64,000 nucleotides of DNA from Vibrio sp. SCSIO 43137. Its GTDB lineage: Bacteria > Pseudomonadota > Gammaproteobacteria > Enterobacterales > Vibrionaceae. The position numbers and the translations under genes were made by a program. Shown here piece by piece: positions 26,570 to 36,137 of the stretch (the stretch's first letter is position 1; each line of letters begins with the position of its first letter). The DNA lies in assembly GCF_028201475.1 (NCBI RefSeq), contig NZ_CP116383.1, positions 2,170,001 through 2,234,000 on the forward strand, in the 5' to 3' direction. The notes beneath the pieces were generated by a model, which had not been told where the DNA came from, did not search any database, and saw only the letters and a program-made list of their open reading frames with translations.

Positions 26570-28051
26570 ATGTGGAATAGACTAAATGGATCTATGATGT
26601 TCTGCCAAATGATGTTTGGCTTATCATATTACGGTGTCATGATTATTCTGACACGTTTTTTCCTTGAAGATCTTGGCTATAACGAAGCCGATACCATGAT
26701 GATTGTTGGTGCATTTTCATCAATCGGTCCTCTGTTTGCTATTGCAGGCGGATTTATCGCTGATAAATTTCTTGGCGCTTACCGCTCACTAACTATTGCT
26801 TACCTTGGTTTCGCTTCCGGATACACACTACTTGTACTTGGCGCTTCAGCGCAAAATGTCGCCATGTGTCTGGTCGGTATCGCTCTGGCAAGTTACGCTC
26901 GTGGATTAATGTCACCTTCTTACCCTAGCCTTTACAAGCGTACTTTTGCTACCGAAGAAGATTTCGAAAACGGCTTCCCGGTAAACTACTCTGTTAACAA
27001 CCTTGGTGCCTTCTTCGGTCAGTACCTTTTCCCGATGTTCGTTCTTTACATCGGCTTTAACGGCAGCTTTATGATCTCTGCAGTTATGGCTGCACTGGCT
27101 TGTACTACTCTGATCGTATTCAGAAAACCACTTCTGAATGTGGCAGCAGAAATTGACCAGAACAACGTAAGCAGTAAAAACTGGATCTCCTTCCTGTGCG
27201 TATCTGCCGCAATGATCGGTCTGGTATTCTTTATGTTCTCTAACATGGATATCGGTAAAAATATTGTTTACGCCATCGGTGCTGCTGCGATTCTGTACTT
27301 TATCTCTCTGATGTTTAAGTCCAAAAAATCTGACGCACTTAAGATGGGTACTATCCTGATTGCGACCGTACTAACAACTGCATTCTTCGTCTACTACGGC
27401 CAGATGATGACTTCAATGACCATGGTTACTATTAACACTATGCGTGGTGACCTGTTCGGATTTATCCCAATCGCTCCGGAAGCGTCTATGGCGATGAACC
27501 CGCTTTGGTGTATGGTCGCAGGCCCGGTTATCTCAATCGTGTTCTCTTCTCTTGAGAAGCGTGGTATTAACTTCTCAACCGCAACTAAGGTGGGCTTTGC
27601 CTTTGTACTGACTGCAATTGCATTTGGTATTCTGGCAGCATCTGCTCTTGCTATCGGTGAGGACGTTATCATCCGTCCGGAAGTGTTCTTCGTGATTCAC
27701 TTCTTCCAGGCATTTGCTGAGGTAATTGTTGGTAGCCTGGTGGTTGCATTTATCCTTTCTGTTGCTCCTAAGCATATCGAGAACTTCTCTGTAAGCCTGT
27801 TCTCAGTAGCAATCGCATTGAGTGGTATCGTTGGTGCAGTATTCTCTACTTCTATCGCCCTTGAAAAGGGTCAGGAAGTGACTCAGGAGATTGTACAGAC
27901 GGTTTACGGCGGCTACTTCTCTACCCTTACTATCTGGGCAGTAGTGATGGTTGTTATCGCTCTTGGCTCTTCTTTCGTTATTCGTAAGATGCTTGAAAAA
28001 GCCAACGATAGCGATTCTGACTCTGAAGAGATGAAAACAGCAGAAGCTTAA
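26570..28051 (+). CDS. POT/PTR-family peptide permease
   Basis: 493-residue proton-coupled transporter with about 12-14 helices. N-terminal blocks fit the POT family: FCQMMFGLSYYGVMIILTRF, a G-x-F-A-D-type segment IAGGFIADKFLGAYRSLTIA, and FPVNYSVNNLGAFFGQYLFP, related to the PTR2 signature. It ends in an acidic tail (ANDSDSDSEEMKTAEA). I place the start at ATG 26570 (MWNRLNGSM), where the family's N-terminus begins. It likely imports di- or tripeptides and sits tail-to-tail with the opp operon, giving a local peptide-uptake cluster. Confidence 0.85.
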   Translation: MWNRLNGSMMFCQMMFGLSYYGVMIILTRFFLEDLGYNEADTMMIVGAFSSIGPLFAIAGGFIADKFLGAYRSLTIAYLGFASGYTLLVLGASAQNVAMCLVGIALASYARGLMSPSYPSLYKRTFATEEDFENGFPVNYSVNNLGAFFGQYLFPMFVLYIGFNGSFMISAVMAALACTTLIVFRKPLLNVAAEIDQNNVSSKNWISFLCVSAAMIGLVFFMFSNMDIGKNIVYAIGAAAILYFISLMFKSKKSDALKMGTILIATVLTTAFFVYYGQMMTSMTMVTINTMRGDLFGFIPIAPEASMAMNPLWCMVAGPVISIVFSSLEKRGINFSTATKVGFAFVLTAIAFGILAASALAIGEDVIIRPEVFFVIHFFQAFAEVIVGSLVVAFILSVAPKHIENFSVSLFSVAIALSGIVGAVFSTSIALEKGQEVTQEIVQTVYGGYFSTLTIWAVVMVVIALGSSFVIRKMLEKANDSDSDSEEMKTAEA

Positions 28052-28071
28052 TATCAGCTCTTAGTAAGATT

Positions 28072-28098
28072 AGGCCAGACTATTGCCTGGCCTTTTTT
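28072..28098 (+). terminator. terminator after the POT permease gene
   Basis: AGGCCAG / CTGGCCT stem followed by TTTTT. Confidence 0.88.
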
Positions 28099-28223
28099 AT
28101 GCTATCAGAGAACGACTAGGTGGAAAATGTATCTTGTCCCTACCTATCCCCTTATTTATCAGATAACTTGCACCAAGGGCTCTTTCAGACACTTCTGATA
28201 GCTAATCCGATATATTGAAGATA

Positions 28224-28260
28224 CAAAAAAAGCGCGGTTCCGTTAAGAAGCCGCGCTTTA
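28224..28260 (-). terminator. terminator of the opp operon
   Basis: On the minus strand AAGCGCGG / CCGCGCTT forms the stem, followed by a run of Ts, just after oppF. Confidence 0.9.
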
Positions 28261-28290
28261 GCCTGTCACAGGCTTAATTAAACTGCCATG

Positions 28291-29280
28291 TTAGTCAGCA
28301 TGCAGACAAGATACTGCATGAACATCAGAGCCTTTCAGAGATGGTTTGGTTTTCGCACACTCTTCTGTTGCAATTGGGCAACGGGTACGGAAAACACAAC
28401 CAGATGGCGGGTTGATTGGCGAAGGCAGATCGCCTTCCAGCATCTGAATCTGTTTGTTTCGTTCGATATCCGGATCAGGAATCGGTACAGCTGACATCAG
28501 TGCTTTAGTATATGGATGCTTAGGATCAGCAAACAGCTCATGAGCTTCACCCAGTTCCACTTCATTACCAAGGTACATTACCAGTACACGATCCGAGATA
28601 TGCTTAACCACAGATAAGTCGTGAGCAATAAACACCAGACTCAGGCCCAGTTCGCCCTGAAGCTCTTTAAGCAGGTTTACTACCTGAGCCTGAATTGACA
28701 CATCAAGTGCAGATACAGGTTCATCACAGATAATCATCTTAGGCTTAAGGATAAGTGCACGGGCGATACCGATACGCTGACACTGACCACCAGAGAATTC
28801 GTGCGGATAACGGTTAATCAGGTTAGGTAACAGACCAACCTTCGCCATCATCTCTTTAACTCTGTCTTTCACTTCCTGCTTAGAAAGTTCCGGATAGAAG
28901 GTCTCTAACGGCTCGGCGATGATATCACCGATGTTCATTCTCGGGTTCAGTGAGGCAAGAGGATCCTGAAATATCATCTGAATCTCTTTGCGCGTTTCAC
29001 GGCGCTGAACGTCCTGCATCTTGGTCAGATCCTGACCAAGCCACATCACTTCACCATCCGTCGCTTCAACCAGACCAATAATGGCACGGGCAAAAGTCGA
29101 TTTACCACAACCAGACTCACCTACCACACCCAGAGTCTCACCTTCATAAAGGCGTACGTTAACACCATCAACCGCTTTCAGGTTAGATGGTTTAGTCCAA
29201 GGCCATGCAGATTTGGCAGCAATGCTAAAGTGAACCTTCAGATCTTTAACGTCTAATAACAGATTTTTTTCAGCACTCAT
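28291..29280 (-). CDS. oppF: oligopeptide ABC transporter ATPase OppF
   Basis: One of two ATPases powering oligopeptide uptake. It has the Walker A motif GVVGESGCGKSTFARAIIGL, Q-loop MIFQDPLASLNPRM, signature HEFSGGQCQRIGIARAL, Walker B PKMIICDEPVSALDVSIQAQ and the H-loop IAHDLSVVKHISDRV. The C-terminal oligopeptide domain with cysteines (CVFRTRCPIATEECA) may hold an iron-sulfur cluster, as proposed for some Opp/Dpp ATPases. I start at ATG 29280, with GGGAG upstream, which overlaps the oppD stop as ATGA. Last gene of oppABCDF. Confidence 0.97.
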   Translation of the reverse strand: MSAEKNLLLDVKDLKVHFSIAAKSAWPWTKPSNLKAVDGVNVRLYEGETLGVVGESGCGKSTFARAIIGLVEATDGEVMWLGQDLTKMQDVQRRETRKEIQMIFQDPLASLNPRMNIGDIIAEPLETFYPELSKQEVKDRVKEMMAKVGLLPNLINRYPHEFSGGQCQRIGIARALILKPKMIICDEPVSALDVSIQAQVVNLLKELQGELGLSLVFIAHDLSVVKHISDRVLVMYLGNEVELGEAHELFADPKHPYTKALMSAVPIPDPDIERNKQIQMLEGDLPSPINPPSGCVFRTRCPIATEECAKTKPSLKGSDVHAVSCLHAD

Positions 29281-30251
29281 TTTTTCTCCCAAGCCTCCCA
29301 GTCAGAAAAACATGCACGTTGACGGCCGTTTCCAAATGGCGTCAGGATAGGTGATTCTTTCATACAGCGATCCGTTACACGGTGGCAACGTTCCTGATAT
29401 GGACAACCTGTCGGCAAACGAAGCAGGTTTGGCGGGTTACCCGGGATAGTCGGCAGAATTTCGCCTTCTGTATCCAGACGAGGAATCGCCTTCAACAGAC
29501 CTTCAGAGTATGGGTGAGTTGGCTTGTAGAAGATTTCATCTACTGTGCCGTATTCCATAGTACGACCGGCATACATTACTAACACCTTCTCACAAGAACC
29601 AGCAACAACACCTAAGTCATGGGTAATCATAATAATTGCTGTATTGAACTCTTTCTTCAGTTCATTCAGCAGATCCATGATCTGCGCCTGAACCGTTACG
29701 TCCAATGCGGTTGTCGGTTCATCAGCAATAAGCAGCTTAGGACGACACAGCAGTGCCATTGCAATCATTACTCGCTGACGCATACCGCCTGAAAACTCGT
29801 GAGGGTACATGGTAATACGCTTACGTGCTTCAGGAATTTTAACGGCTTCAAGCATGCGAACTGACTCTTCGAATGCTTCTGCTTTGCTGATGCCTTTATG
29901 CAGCATCAGTACTTCCATTAGCTGGTCACTCACCTTCATATAAGGGTTAAGTGAGGTCATCGGGTCCTGAAAGATCATCGCAATCTGTTCGGCCCTAACC
30001 TTGTTCAGCTCTTTTTCCGGCAGGTTAAGAATCTCTTTACCTTCAAACTTAGCACTACCTTTGATAATGCCGTTTTTCGCCAGCAGGCCCATAATCGCAA
30101 ACACGGTCTGCGATTTACCTGAACCTGATTCACCCACAATACCAAGGGTTTCACCCTGGTTAAGTGAGAAGTTTAAATCGTTTACTGCGGTAACAATACC
30201 ATCTTGTGTGGTGAACTCTACGCGCAGATCTTTGACATCTAATAAACTCAT
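29277..30251 (-). CDS. oppD: oligopeptide ABC transporter ATPase OppD
   Basis: Second ATPase of the oligopeptide importer, 324 residues. Motifs: Walker A GIVGESGSGKSQTVFAIMGL, Q-loop MIFQDPMTSLNPYMKV, signature HEFSGGMRQRVMIAMALLC, Walker B KLLIADEPTTALDVTVQAQI and H-loop ITHDLGVVAGSCEKVLV. The C-terminal CPYQERCHRVTDRC resembles the cysteine cluster of this family. Stop overlaps the oppF start by 4 bases. Confidence 0.97.
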   Translation of the reverse strand: MSLLDVKDLRVEFTTQDGIVTAVNDLNFSLNQGETLGIVGESGSGKSQTVFAIMGLLAKNGIIKGSAKFEGKEILNLPEKELNKVRAEQIAMIFQDPMTSLNPYMKVSDQLMEVLMLHKGISKAEAFEESVRMLEAVKIPEARKRITMYPHEFSGGMRQRVMIAMALLCRPKLLIADEPTTALDVTVQAQIMDLLNELKKEFNTAIIMITHDLGVVAGSCEKVLVMYAGRTMEYGTVDEIFYKPTHPYSEGLLKAIPRLDTEGEILPTIPGNPPNLLRLPTGCPYQERCHRVTDRCMKESPILTPFGNGRQRACFSDWEAWEKK

Positions 30252-30284
30252 TGTTCTTTCCAGTATATTCTCTAAGCCAGCGGC

Positions 30285-31187
30285 TTATCTGTCTTTCGGA
30301 TCCAACGCATCGCGCAGACCATCACCAACGTAGTTAAAGCAGAACAGTGTTACCACCATAAAGCAGGCAGGGAAAATCAGCTGCCAGATAGCAACTTCCA
30401 TCGTCTGCGAACCTTCCTGCAGTAACGCACCCCAGCTTGTCATTGGTTCCTGTACCCCAAGACCAAGGAAAGATAAGAATGATTCCGTCAGAATCATGCT
30501 AGGGATTAGCAGAGTAGAATAAACGGCAACAATACCTAGTACGTTAGGTACGATATGGCGGGTAATTATCTTCCACTTGCTTACACCACATACGTGAGCC
30601 GCTTCGATAAACTCTTTACTGCGCAAGCTTAGGGTCTGACCACGTACGATACGTGCCATATCAAGCCATGCAATTGCACCGATAGCGACGAAGATCAGTA
30701 CGATATTCCGGCCAAAGAAGGTTACCAGAACAATCACCAAGAACATGAACGGTACCGCGTACAGGATTTCCAGGATACGCATCATTACACGGTCAGTACG
30801 GCCGCCGATAAAGCCTGAAGTCGCACCATAAAGAGTACCGATAAGTACGGCAACAAGGGCGCCAAGAACACCAACCATTAATGAAATACGGCCGCCAACC
30901 AGAGTACGCACATAAAGGTCACGTCCAAGGCTGTCAGTGCCAAACAGGTGCTCTGCAGATGGTGCTGCATGCAGTGAATACCAGTCAGTATCATCATAGG
31001 TGTACTGAGCGATCATTGGCAGGAAAATCACTGCCAGTATCATTACAGTAAGAATCGCCAGGCTGACCATTGCCGCCTTATTACGCATAAAACGGATGCG
31101 GGCGTCTTGCCATAAGCTGCGGCCTTCTACTTCCAAGTTTTCTGCAAACTTTTCAACCGCTTCAAGATTGTCTTTTTTCGTTAACAT
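30285..31187 (-). CDS. oppC: oligopeptide ABC transporter permease OppC
   Basis: Inner membrane permease with six helices. The N-terminal cytoplasmic segment and first helix (MRNKAAMVSLAILTVMILAV) precede a periplasmic loop with HLFGTDSLGRDLYVRTLVGG, a typical DppC/OppC signature. The EAA loop is EFIEAAHVCGVSKWKIITRH. I start at ATG 31187 (MLTKKDNLE), with a GGGAACGG-type ribosome-binding site upstream, rather than the TTG at 31202. It forms the channel with OppB. Confidence 0.96.
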   Translation of the reverse strand: MLTKKDNLEAVEKFAENLEVEGRSLWQDARIRFMRNKAAMVSLAILTVMILAVIFLPMIAQYTYDDTDWYSLHAAPSAEHLFGTDSLGRDLYVRTLVGGRISLMVGVLGALVAVLIGTLYGATSGFIGGRTDRVMMRILEILYAVPFMFLVIVLVTFFGRNIVLIFVAIGAIAWLDMARIVRGQTLSLRSKEFIEAAHVCGVSKWKIITRHIVPNVLGIVAVYSTLLIPSMILTESFLSFLGLGVQEPMTSWGALLQEGSQTMEVAIWQLIFPACFMVVTLFCFNYVGDGLRDALDPKDR

Positions 31188-31202
31188 AATATCCGTTCCC
31201 AA

Positions 31203-32123
31203 TTAATAACGAATTTTCGGGTCAATAGTCGCCAGTAAAATATCAACAATGGTGTTGAACAAGATAAACAGGAAGCCAATCAGAATGGTCACTCCCATTA
31301 CCAGCGAATAGTCACGGTTAAATGCTGCGTTAACGAACAGCTTACCGATGCCCGGCAAACCAAAAATGGTTTCGATAACCACAGAACCAGTAATAATACC
31401 TACGAATGCTGGTCCCATATAAGAAACCACAGGTAACATAGCTGGCTTTAATGCGTGTTTAATAACAATGTAAGAGTAGCTTAATCCTTTCGCACGGGCG
31501 GTACGGATAAAGTTACTATTTAGCGTTTCAATCATGCTACCACGGGTAATACGGGCAAAGGTTGCAACATAAAGCAACGACATACCAATTACCGGCAGGA
31601 ACATATATTTAAAGGAGCCGTCAAGCCATCCCCCGGCAGGGAACCAGCCAAGGTTAATAGAGAAGAGATAAATCAATGCAGGAGCCAACACAAAGGAAGG
31701 CATTACTACCCCCAACATTGCGGTGGACATTATTATATAGTCAATCCAGGTATTTTGCCTTAACGCAGCAATAGTACCTACACTAACCCCCATAATGACC
31801 GTGAAGATAAAGGCAGCAAAACCAATTTTTGCAGATACAGGCAGAGCTGTTGAGATCAACTCATTAACTGTAAAGTCTTTATACTTAAATGAAGGACCGA
31901 AGTCGCCCTGAACAATATTAGTCAGATAAGTCAGATACTGTTCGTGGACCGGTTTATCCAGGCCATATTTAGCATTGATGTTCGCCATCACTTCCGGCGG
32001 TAACGGGCGTTCAGTAGAAAACGGGTTACCCGGAGCAAAGCGCATAAGGAAAAAAGATATTGTAATCAATACCAACAGCGTCGGGATTGCTTCAAATATT
32101 CTTTTTGCGATGAATTTAAACAT
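31203..32123 (-). CDS. oppB: oligopeptide ABC transporter permease OppB
   Basis: 306-residue permease. Begins MFKFIAKRIFEAIPTLLVLI, as most OppB/DppB proteins do, with RFAPGNPFSTERPLPPEV and KYGLDKPVHEQYLTYLTNIV in the periplasmic loop. The EAA motif is FIRTARAKGLSYSYIVIKHA. It is separated from oppA by about 110 bases containing a stable hairpin, which probably sets the high oppA to oppB expression ratio. Confidence 0.97.
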   Translation of the reverse strand: MFKFIAKRIFEAIPTLLVLITISFFLMRFAPGNPFSTERPLPPEVMANINAKYGLDKPVHEQYLTYLTNIVQGDFGPSFKYKDFTVNELISTALPVSAKIGFAAFIFTVIMGVSVGTIAALRQNTWIDYIIMSTAMLGVVMPSFVLAPALIYLFSINLGWFPAGGWLDGSFKYMFLPVIGMSLLYVATFARITRGSMIETLNSNFIRTARAKGLSYSYIVIKHALKPAMLPVVSYMGPAFVGIITGSVVIETIFGLPGIGKLFVNAAFNRDYSLVMGVTILIGFLFILFNTIVDILLATIDPKIRY

Positions 32124-32174
32124 AAACTCACTCTATTCAGTCTGTGACAGTGTGTTAAATAGTTATACAAACAA

Positions 32175-32210
32175 ATAGGCTCTGTATGTGTCTCCACACA
32201 CAGTGCCTAT
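32175..32210 (-). terminator. intercistronic hairpin between oppA and oppB
   Basis: ATAGGC-ACTGTGTGTG pairs with CACATACAGA-GCCTAT around a GAGA loop, with few mismatches. Like hairpins seen between binding-protein and permease genes elsewhere, it may attenuate readthrough or protect the oppA 3' end. Confidence 0.7.
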
Positions 32211-32233
32211 AATTATAGTTTTATAGTAAAGAA

Positions 32234-33862
32234 TTACTCTTTGATATAAAGATCTTTAGAGTAGATTTTATCTTCTACGTTACCTACAGGGTAACCACCC
32301 AGTTTAGGGCTTACCAGACGAGTTTTAACGTATTGATAGATAGGAGCAATAGGCATGTCTTTCGTTAGCAAAGCTTCTGCCTGAAGATAGATTTTCTCAC
32401 GCTCTGCATCAGAAGTAGACTCTAGAGCCTTCTTAATCAGTGCATCGTACTCATCGCTTAGATAGTGAATACCACCAGTAGTGTTACCACTTTCCATTAG
32501 AGTCAGGAAGGTAGAAGCTTCGTTATAGTCGCCACACCAGCCGGCACGAGCCACTTCAAAGTTACCCTGGTCTTTAGAATCCAGGTAAGTTTTCCACTCT
32601 TGGTTTTCAAGTGCTACGTCTACACCCAGACCTTTCTTCCACATAGACTGAACGGCTGCAGCAATCTTCTTGTGGTTTTCTGAAGTGTTGTACAGAAGAG
32701 TAAACTTAAGCGGGTTAGATTTAGTGAATCCAGCTTCTTCCAGCAGACGTTTCGCTTCTGCATCACGCTCTTTCTGAGACAACTTACCGTAAGCTGGAGT
32801 TACAGGGTTAAAGTTTGCTGTAATTTCTGGAGTCAGGAAGTACGCAGGCTTCTGGCCCTGACCAAGTAGTGCTTTAGTCACTACATCACGGTCGATAGCG
32901 TAAGATAGCGCTTTACGAACACGTACATCATCAAATGGTTTCTTATTTGTGTTAAAGATGTAGTAGTAAGTACACAGATCACCTTTGATAGACAGTGAAT
33001 CTGGGTGCTCTTTCTTCAGACGCTTAAAGTGCTCGTTTGGAATCTCATAGGTAAAGTCAACTTCACCAGCCAAGAAACGGTTCATATCAGAAACCTGATT
33101 CTCGATTGGAAGGAAAGTAACTTTAGTCAGAACAGTCTTATCGTTGTCCCAGTACATTTTGTTAGGAACCATTTCGATACGTTCGTTAACTACCCAGTTC
33201 TTCAGAACAAACGCGCCGTTACCAACGAAGTTTTCAGGCTTAGTCCACTGATCACCAAACTTCTCAACCGTTGCTTTATGTACAGGCTTAACCGTAGTGT
33301 GACCCATCATTACAACAAAGTAAGGAACTGCTGTTTCAAGTTCAACCTGGAATGTGTAGTCATCAAGAGCTTTCACACCCAGAGTTTCTTTATCTGCTTT
33401 ACCAGCGATGATGTCATCAGCATTCTTCATGGTTGTCATTTCCAGATACCATGAATAAGGAGAAGCGGTAGCAGGATCAACAGCACGTTTAAAGCTGTAT
33501 TCAAAATCGTGCGCTGTTACAGGATCGCCGTTAGACCATTTTGCATCTTTACGAAGATGGAAAACAAAGGTCTTGTTATCTGTCGTTTCCCAAGACTCAG
33601 CAACACCCGGGATTGTATTACCGTTAGCATCCTGGTTTACCAAACCTTCCAGTAGTTCACGAATTACGTGTGACTCTGGAACACCCTGAGTTTTCTGAGG
33701 GTCAAGAGAAGCAACTTCAGTACCGTTACCACGAACTAATTCTTGTTTCTTAGCTAGTTTTGTACCTGCAGGAACGTCAGCAGCCAGAGCAGAAAAAGAA
33801 GTTGCTGCCACTGTTAAGCTGGCGCCCAGCAAAAGTGCCTGTGTAATTTTATTCTTGTACAT
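32234..33862 (-). CDS. oppA: periplasmic oligopeptide-binding protein OppA
   Basis: 542-residue substrate-binding protein. The signal peptide is MYKNKITQALLLGASLTVAA ending near SALA-ADVPAG. SBP_bac_5 features follow: NGTEVASLDPQKTQGVPESH, IRELLEGLVNQDANGNTIPG, FHLRKDAKWSNGDPVTAHDF and ALSYAIDRDVVTKALL. The start is ATG 33862, with GGAG eight bases upstream; the in-frame extension to 34018 lies in the mRNA leader. First gene of the opp operon. Codon choice is strongly biased, as expected for an abundant periplasmic protein. Confidence 0.97.
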   Translation of the reverse strand: MYKNKITQALLLGASLTVAATSFSALAADVPAGTKLAKKQELVRGNGTEVASLDPQKTQGVPESHVIRELLEGLVNQDANGNTIPGVAESWETTDNKTFVFHLRKDAKWSNGDPVTAHDFEYSFKRAVDPATASPYSWYLEMTTMKNADDIIAGKADKETLGVKALDDYTFQVELETAVPYFVVMMGHTTVKPVHKATVEKFGDQWTKPENFVGNGAFVLKNWVVNERIEMVPNKMYWDNDKTVLTKVTFLPIENQVSDMNRFLAGEVDFTYEIPNEHFKRLKKEHPDSLSIKGDLCTYYYIFNTNKKPFDDVRVRKALSYAIDRDVVTKALLGQGQKPAYFLTPEITANFNPVTPAYGKLSQKERDAEAKRLLEEAGFTKSNPLKFTLLYNTSENHKKIAAAVQSMWKKGLGVDVALENQEWKTYLDSKDQGNFEVARAGWCGDYNEASTFLTLMESGNTTGGIHYLSDEYDALIKKALESTSDAEREKIYLQAEALLTKDMPIAPIYQYVKTRLVSPKLGGYPVGNVEDKIYSKDLYIKE

Positions 33863-34363
33863 GCATTTAACTCCAAATAATTTTTTTAGTTTGCATCCAT
33901 GACGCTTTACCAGATGCCTGAACGGTGGCATTTTTTCTGTCTGCTTGCAGCTTATTGATAAATCTGAAAACAGCCAGCTCCGGTAAAGATTGCCGGACAA
34001 GTTAGCAATCCTCGACAAAATTTTCCATAAAAAGCTGATAATTACCCTGCCATTATCTCGACTAGGTCAATATTTTAACTGAATCAGGTAAAATATATTC
34101 ACTTCACTATCGGATAGTCATTCTTTCATAAGTTGCATGAACGAAAGTGATGATGATCACACTAAAAAATATCAATATTAGTGTTTCCTTTATTTTTCAC
34201 ATAGTTACATACGAACAAAACTAGTTAATATATTTATCTTTTTTACAGAATATTATGCTGAACTATAACTTGCCTTTTAGCATCATAAGCTAGCATAACC
34301 CATCCAAACCAAAATTATAAGCTGCATAATGTACAGATAGATTTACATGTATAAAAAGAATGT
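33863..34363. other. oppA leader/promoter region
   Basis: About 500 bases without a gene I can support. It contains the oppA promoter and a probably long untranslated leader, a common target for small RNAs in related bacteria. AT-rich; no riboswitch recognised. Confidence 0.5.
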
Positions 34364-34390
34364 AAAAAAGTCAGGTTTACACCTGGCTTA
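34364..34390 (-). terminator. terminator of the moa operon
   Basis: On the minus strand AAGCCAGGT / ACCTGACTT with a GTAA loop and a following T-run, after moaE. Confidence 0.8.
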
Positions 34391-34416
34391 TAATTCATCA
34401 CTTTGGTTAAAGAGTG

Positions 34417-34872
34417 TTATTTTTCCCAGCGGGAAGCCGCCTTATGGTCTGAATCTCTGGAGTCTACCCATCTGCACTCTTCAGTAGTGCGCTCTTTTTT
34501 CCAGAACGGAGCCTTAGTTTTAAGGTAATCCATAATAAACTCACAGGCTTCAAACGAAGCTCCCCTGTGTGCACTGGTCACCCCAACAAAAACTATCTGG
34601 TCACCGATATCAAGATCACCAATACGATGGATAACCCGCACCTTAAGAAGTGGCCAGCGCTCAAGCGCCTGCTGACAAATCTCTGACAAAGCTTTCTCTG
34701 TCATACCGGGATAGTGCTCCAGAGTGAGTCCTGTGACATTATCGCCAAGATTCATATCCCTTACTTTACCGGAGAACATAGCAACAGCACCGGCAGAGGT
34801 ACCTTCAGCTAATTGTGCATACTCATCAGCGACAGAAAAATCTTCACTGATGACCGAAACAGAGTAGCTCAT
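34417..34872 (-). CDS. moaE: molybdopterin synthase catalytic subunit
   Basis: Large subunit of molybdopterin synthase, which inserts dithiolene sulfur into cyclic pyranopterin monophosphate. Conserved blocks: GAVAMFSGKVRDMNLGDNVT, LTLEHYPGMTEKAL, HRIGDLDIGDQIVFVGVTSA, and the lysine-bearing LKTKAPFWKKE. 151 residues is normal. Its start is 3 bases after the moaD stop. Confidence 0.97.
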   Translation of the reverse strand: MSYSVSVISEDFSVADEYAQLAEGTSAGAVAMFSGKVRDMNLGDNVTGLTLEHYPGMTEKALSEICQQALERWPLLKVRVIHRIGDLDIGDQIVFVGVTSAHRGASFEACEFIMDYLKTKAPFWKKERTTEECRWVDSRDSDHKAASRWEK

Positions 34873-34875
34873 GGA

Positions 34876-35121
34876 TTAGCCTCCTGTTACCGGCGGGAAA
34901 AAGGCAACTTCGTCCCCTTCGCTGATTTCTGTATCAAGGGAAGAGATAGTTTGGTTGATTGCCACCAGCAACTTGCCAGACTCTAACGCCAGTTCCCATT
35001 TGCCGCCTTTAGCTGCGAGTTCTGAGCGTAACGCTTCGGCAGTCGGATAAACGGCGTCAACATCAACACTATCCACCCCAATTAGCTCACGAGTCTGAGC
35101 AAAAAACAGTACCTTAATCAT
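34876..35121 (-). CDS. moaD: molybdopterin synthase sulfur carrier subunit
   Basis: 81-residue ubiquitin-like protein ending in the obligatory Gly-Gly (FFPPVTGG), which is thiocarboxylated and donates sulfur to MoaE. N-terminal [18 protein letters not shown] is typical. It overlaps the moaC stop by 4 bases. Confidence 0.96.
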   Translation of the reverse strand: MIKVLFFAQTRELIGVDSVDVDAVYPTAEALRSELAAKGGKWELALESGKLLVAINQTISSLDTEISEGDEVAFFPPVTGG

Positions 35122-35597
35122 GATTCCACCTTAAAGTGTCCTGACTTGCCACCCTGCTTTTCAAGCAGACGTACCTGCCCGATAACCATATCTTTCTGCA
35201 CAGCCTTACACATATCGTAAATAGTCAGTGCAGCAACAGAAGCCGCTGTAAGTGCTTCCATCTCAACGCCGGTTTTACCTGCCAGTTTGCAGACAGATTC
35301 AATTCTTACTTTGTTTTCACTCTCGATTGCTTCTAACTGAACTTCAACCTTAGAGAGCAATAAAGGATGGCAAAGAGGGATAAGATCCCAGGTTCTTTTT
35401 GCAGCCTGAATACCAGCAATACGCGCAGTGGCAAACACATCACCTTTATGGTGGCTGCCTGAAACAATCAGATTCAGTGTTTCTGAAGACATATGTACAT
35501 ACGCTTCTGCTCTCGCTTCACGCACAGTCTCCTGCTTGGCAGAGACATCCACCATATTCGCCTCACCAGACGCATTAATATGAGTAAACTGTTCCAT
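35118..35597 (-). CDS. moaC: cyclic pyranopterin monophosphate synthase
   Basis: Converts the MoaA product into cyclic pyranopterin monophosphate. The start at 35597 ([19 protein letters not shown]) matches the family's opening; ORF extension to 35633 overlaps moaB and is not needed. Key residues lie in [39 protein letters not shown] and [13 protein letters not shown]. 159 residues. Confidence 0.97.
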   Translation of the reverse strand: MEQFTHINASGEANMVDVSAKQETVREARAEAYVHMSSETLNLIVSGSHHKGDVFATARIAGIQAAKRTWDLIPLCHPLLLSKVEVQLEAIESENKVRIESVCKLAGKTGVEMEALTAASVAALTIYDMCKAVQKDMVIGQVRLLEKQGGKSGHFKVES

Positions 35598-35602
35598 AAT
35601 CA

Positions 35603-36115
35603 TTAAACCGTTAAATGAGGCATAAAGTTGCAAGGGCGGTGGCTGGCATCTAACTGCTGCTGGATAATCTTAGTCCATGCTGTTTTACATGCGCCTGTAG
35701 AGCCCGGCGTGGCAAAAATAACCGTGTGGTTTGCAAAACCGGCAATGGCGCGGGACTGAATAGTCGATGTTCCAATCTCTTCATAAGAGACCTGTCTGAA
35801 CAGTTCACCAAAACCTTCTACCTGCTTATCAAACAAAGGAACCAGTGCTTCAGGCGTGTTATCACGTGAAGTAAAACCCGTACCTCCGGTGATCATGACC
35901 ACTTGTACCTCTTCATCAGCGATCCACTGAGAAACAATAGCGCGGATTTTATATAGGTCATCAATAACGATTTTCTTATCAACCAGATTGTGTCCCGCTT
36001 GTTTTAGCTGCTCAACAAAATACTGACCTGAGGTATCATTCTCTTCCGTACGGGTGTCAGAAACCGTCAGAACTGCAATATTTGCAGGCTTAAATTCACT
36101 TACTGCGTGTCCCAT
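35603..36115 (-). CDS. moaB: molybdenum cofactor biosynthesis protein B
   Basis: 170-residue MogA/MoaB-fold protein. The active-site motif is [19 protein letters not shown], with [20 protein letters not shown] near the N-terminus. It binds molybdopterin; in some bacteria it acts in adenylation, though its role in gamma-proteobacteria is less clear. Five bases separate it from moaC. Confidence 0.95.
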   Translation of the reverse strand: MGHAVSEFKPANIAVLTVSDTRTEENDTSGQYFVEQLKQAGHNLVDKKIVIDDLYKIRAIVSQWIADEEVQVVMITGGTGFTSRDNTPEALVPLFDKQVEGFGELFRQVSYEEIGTSTIQSRAIAGFANHTVIFATPGSTGACKTAWTKIIQQQLDASHRPCNFMPHLTV

Positions 36116-36137
36116 TGTGTCACCTTGTAATTAGTGT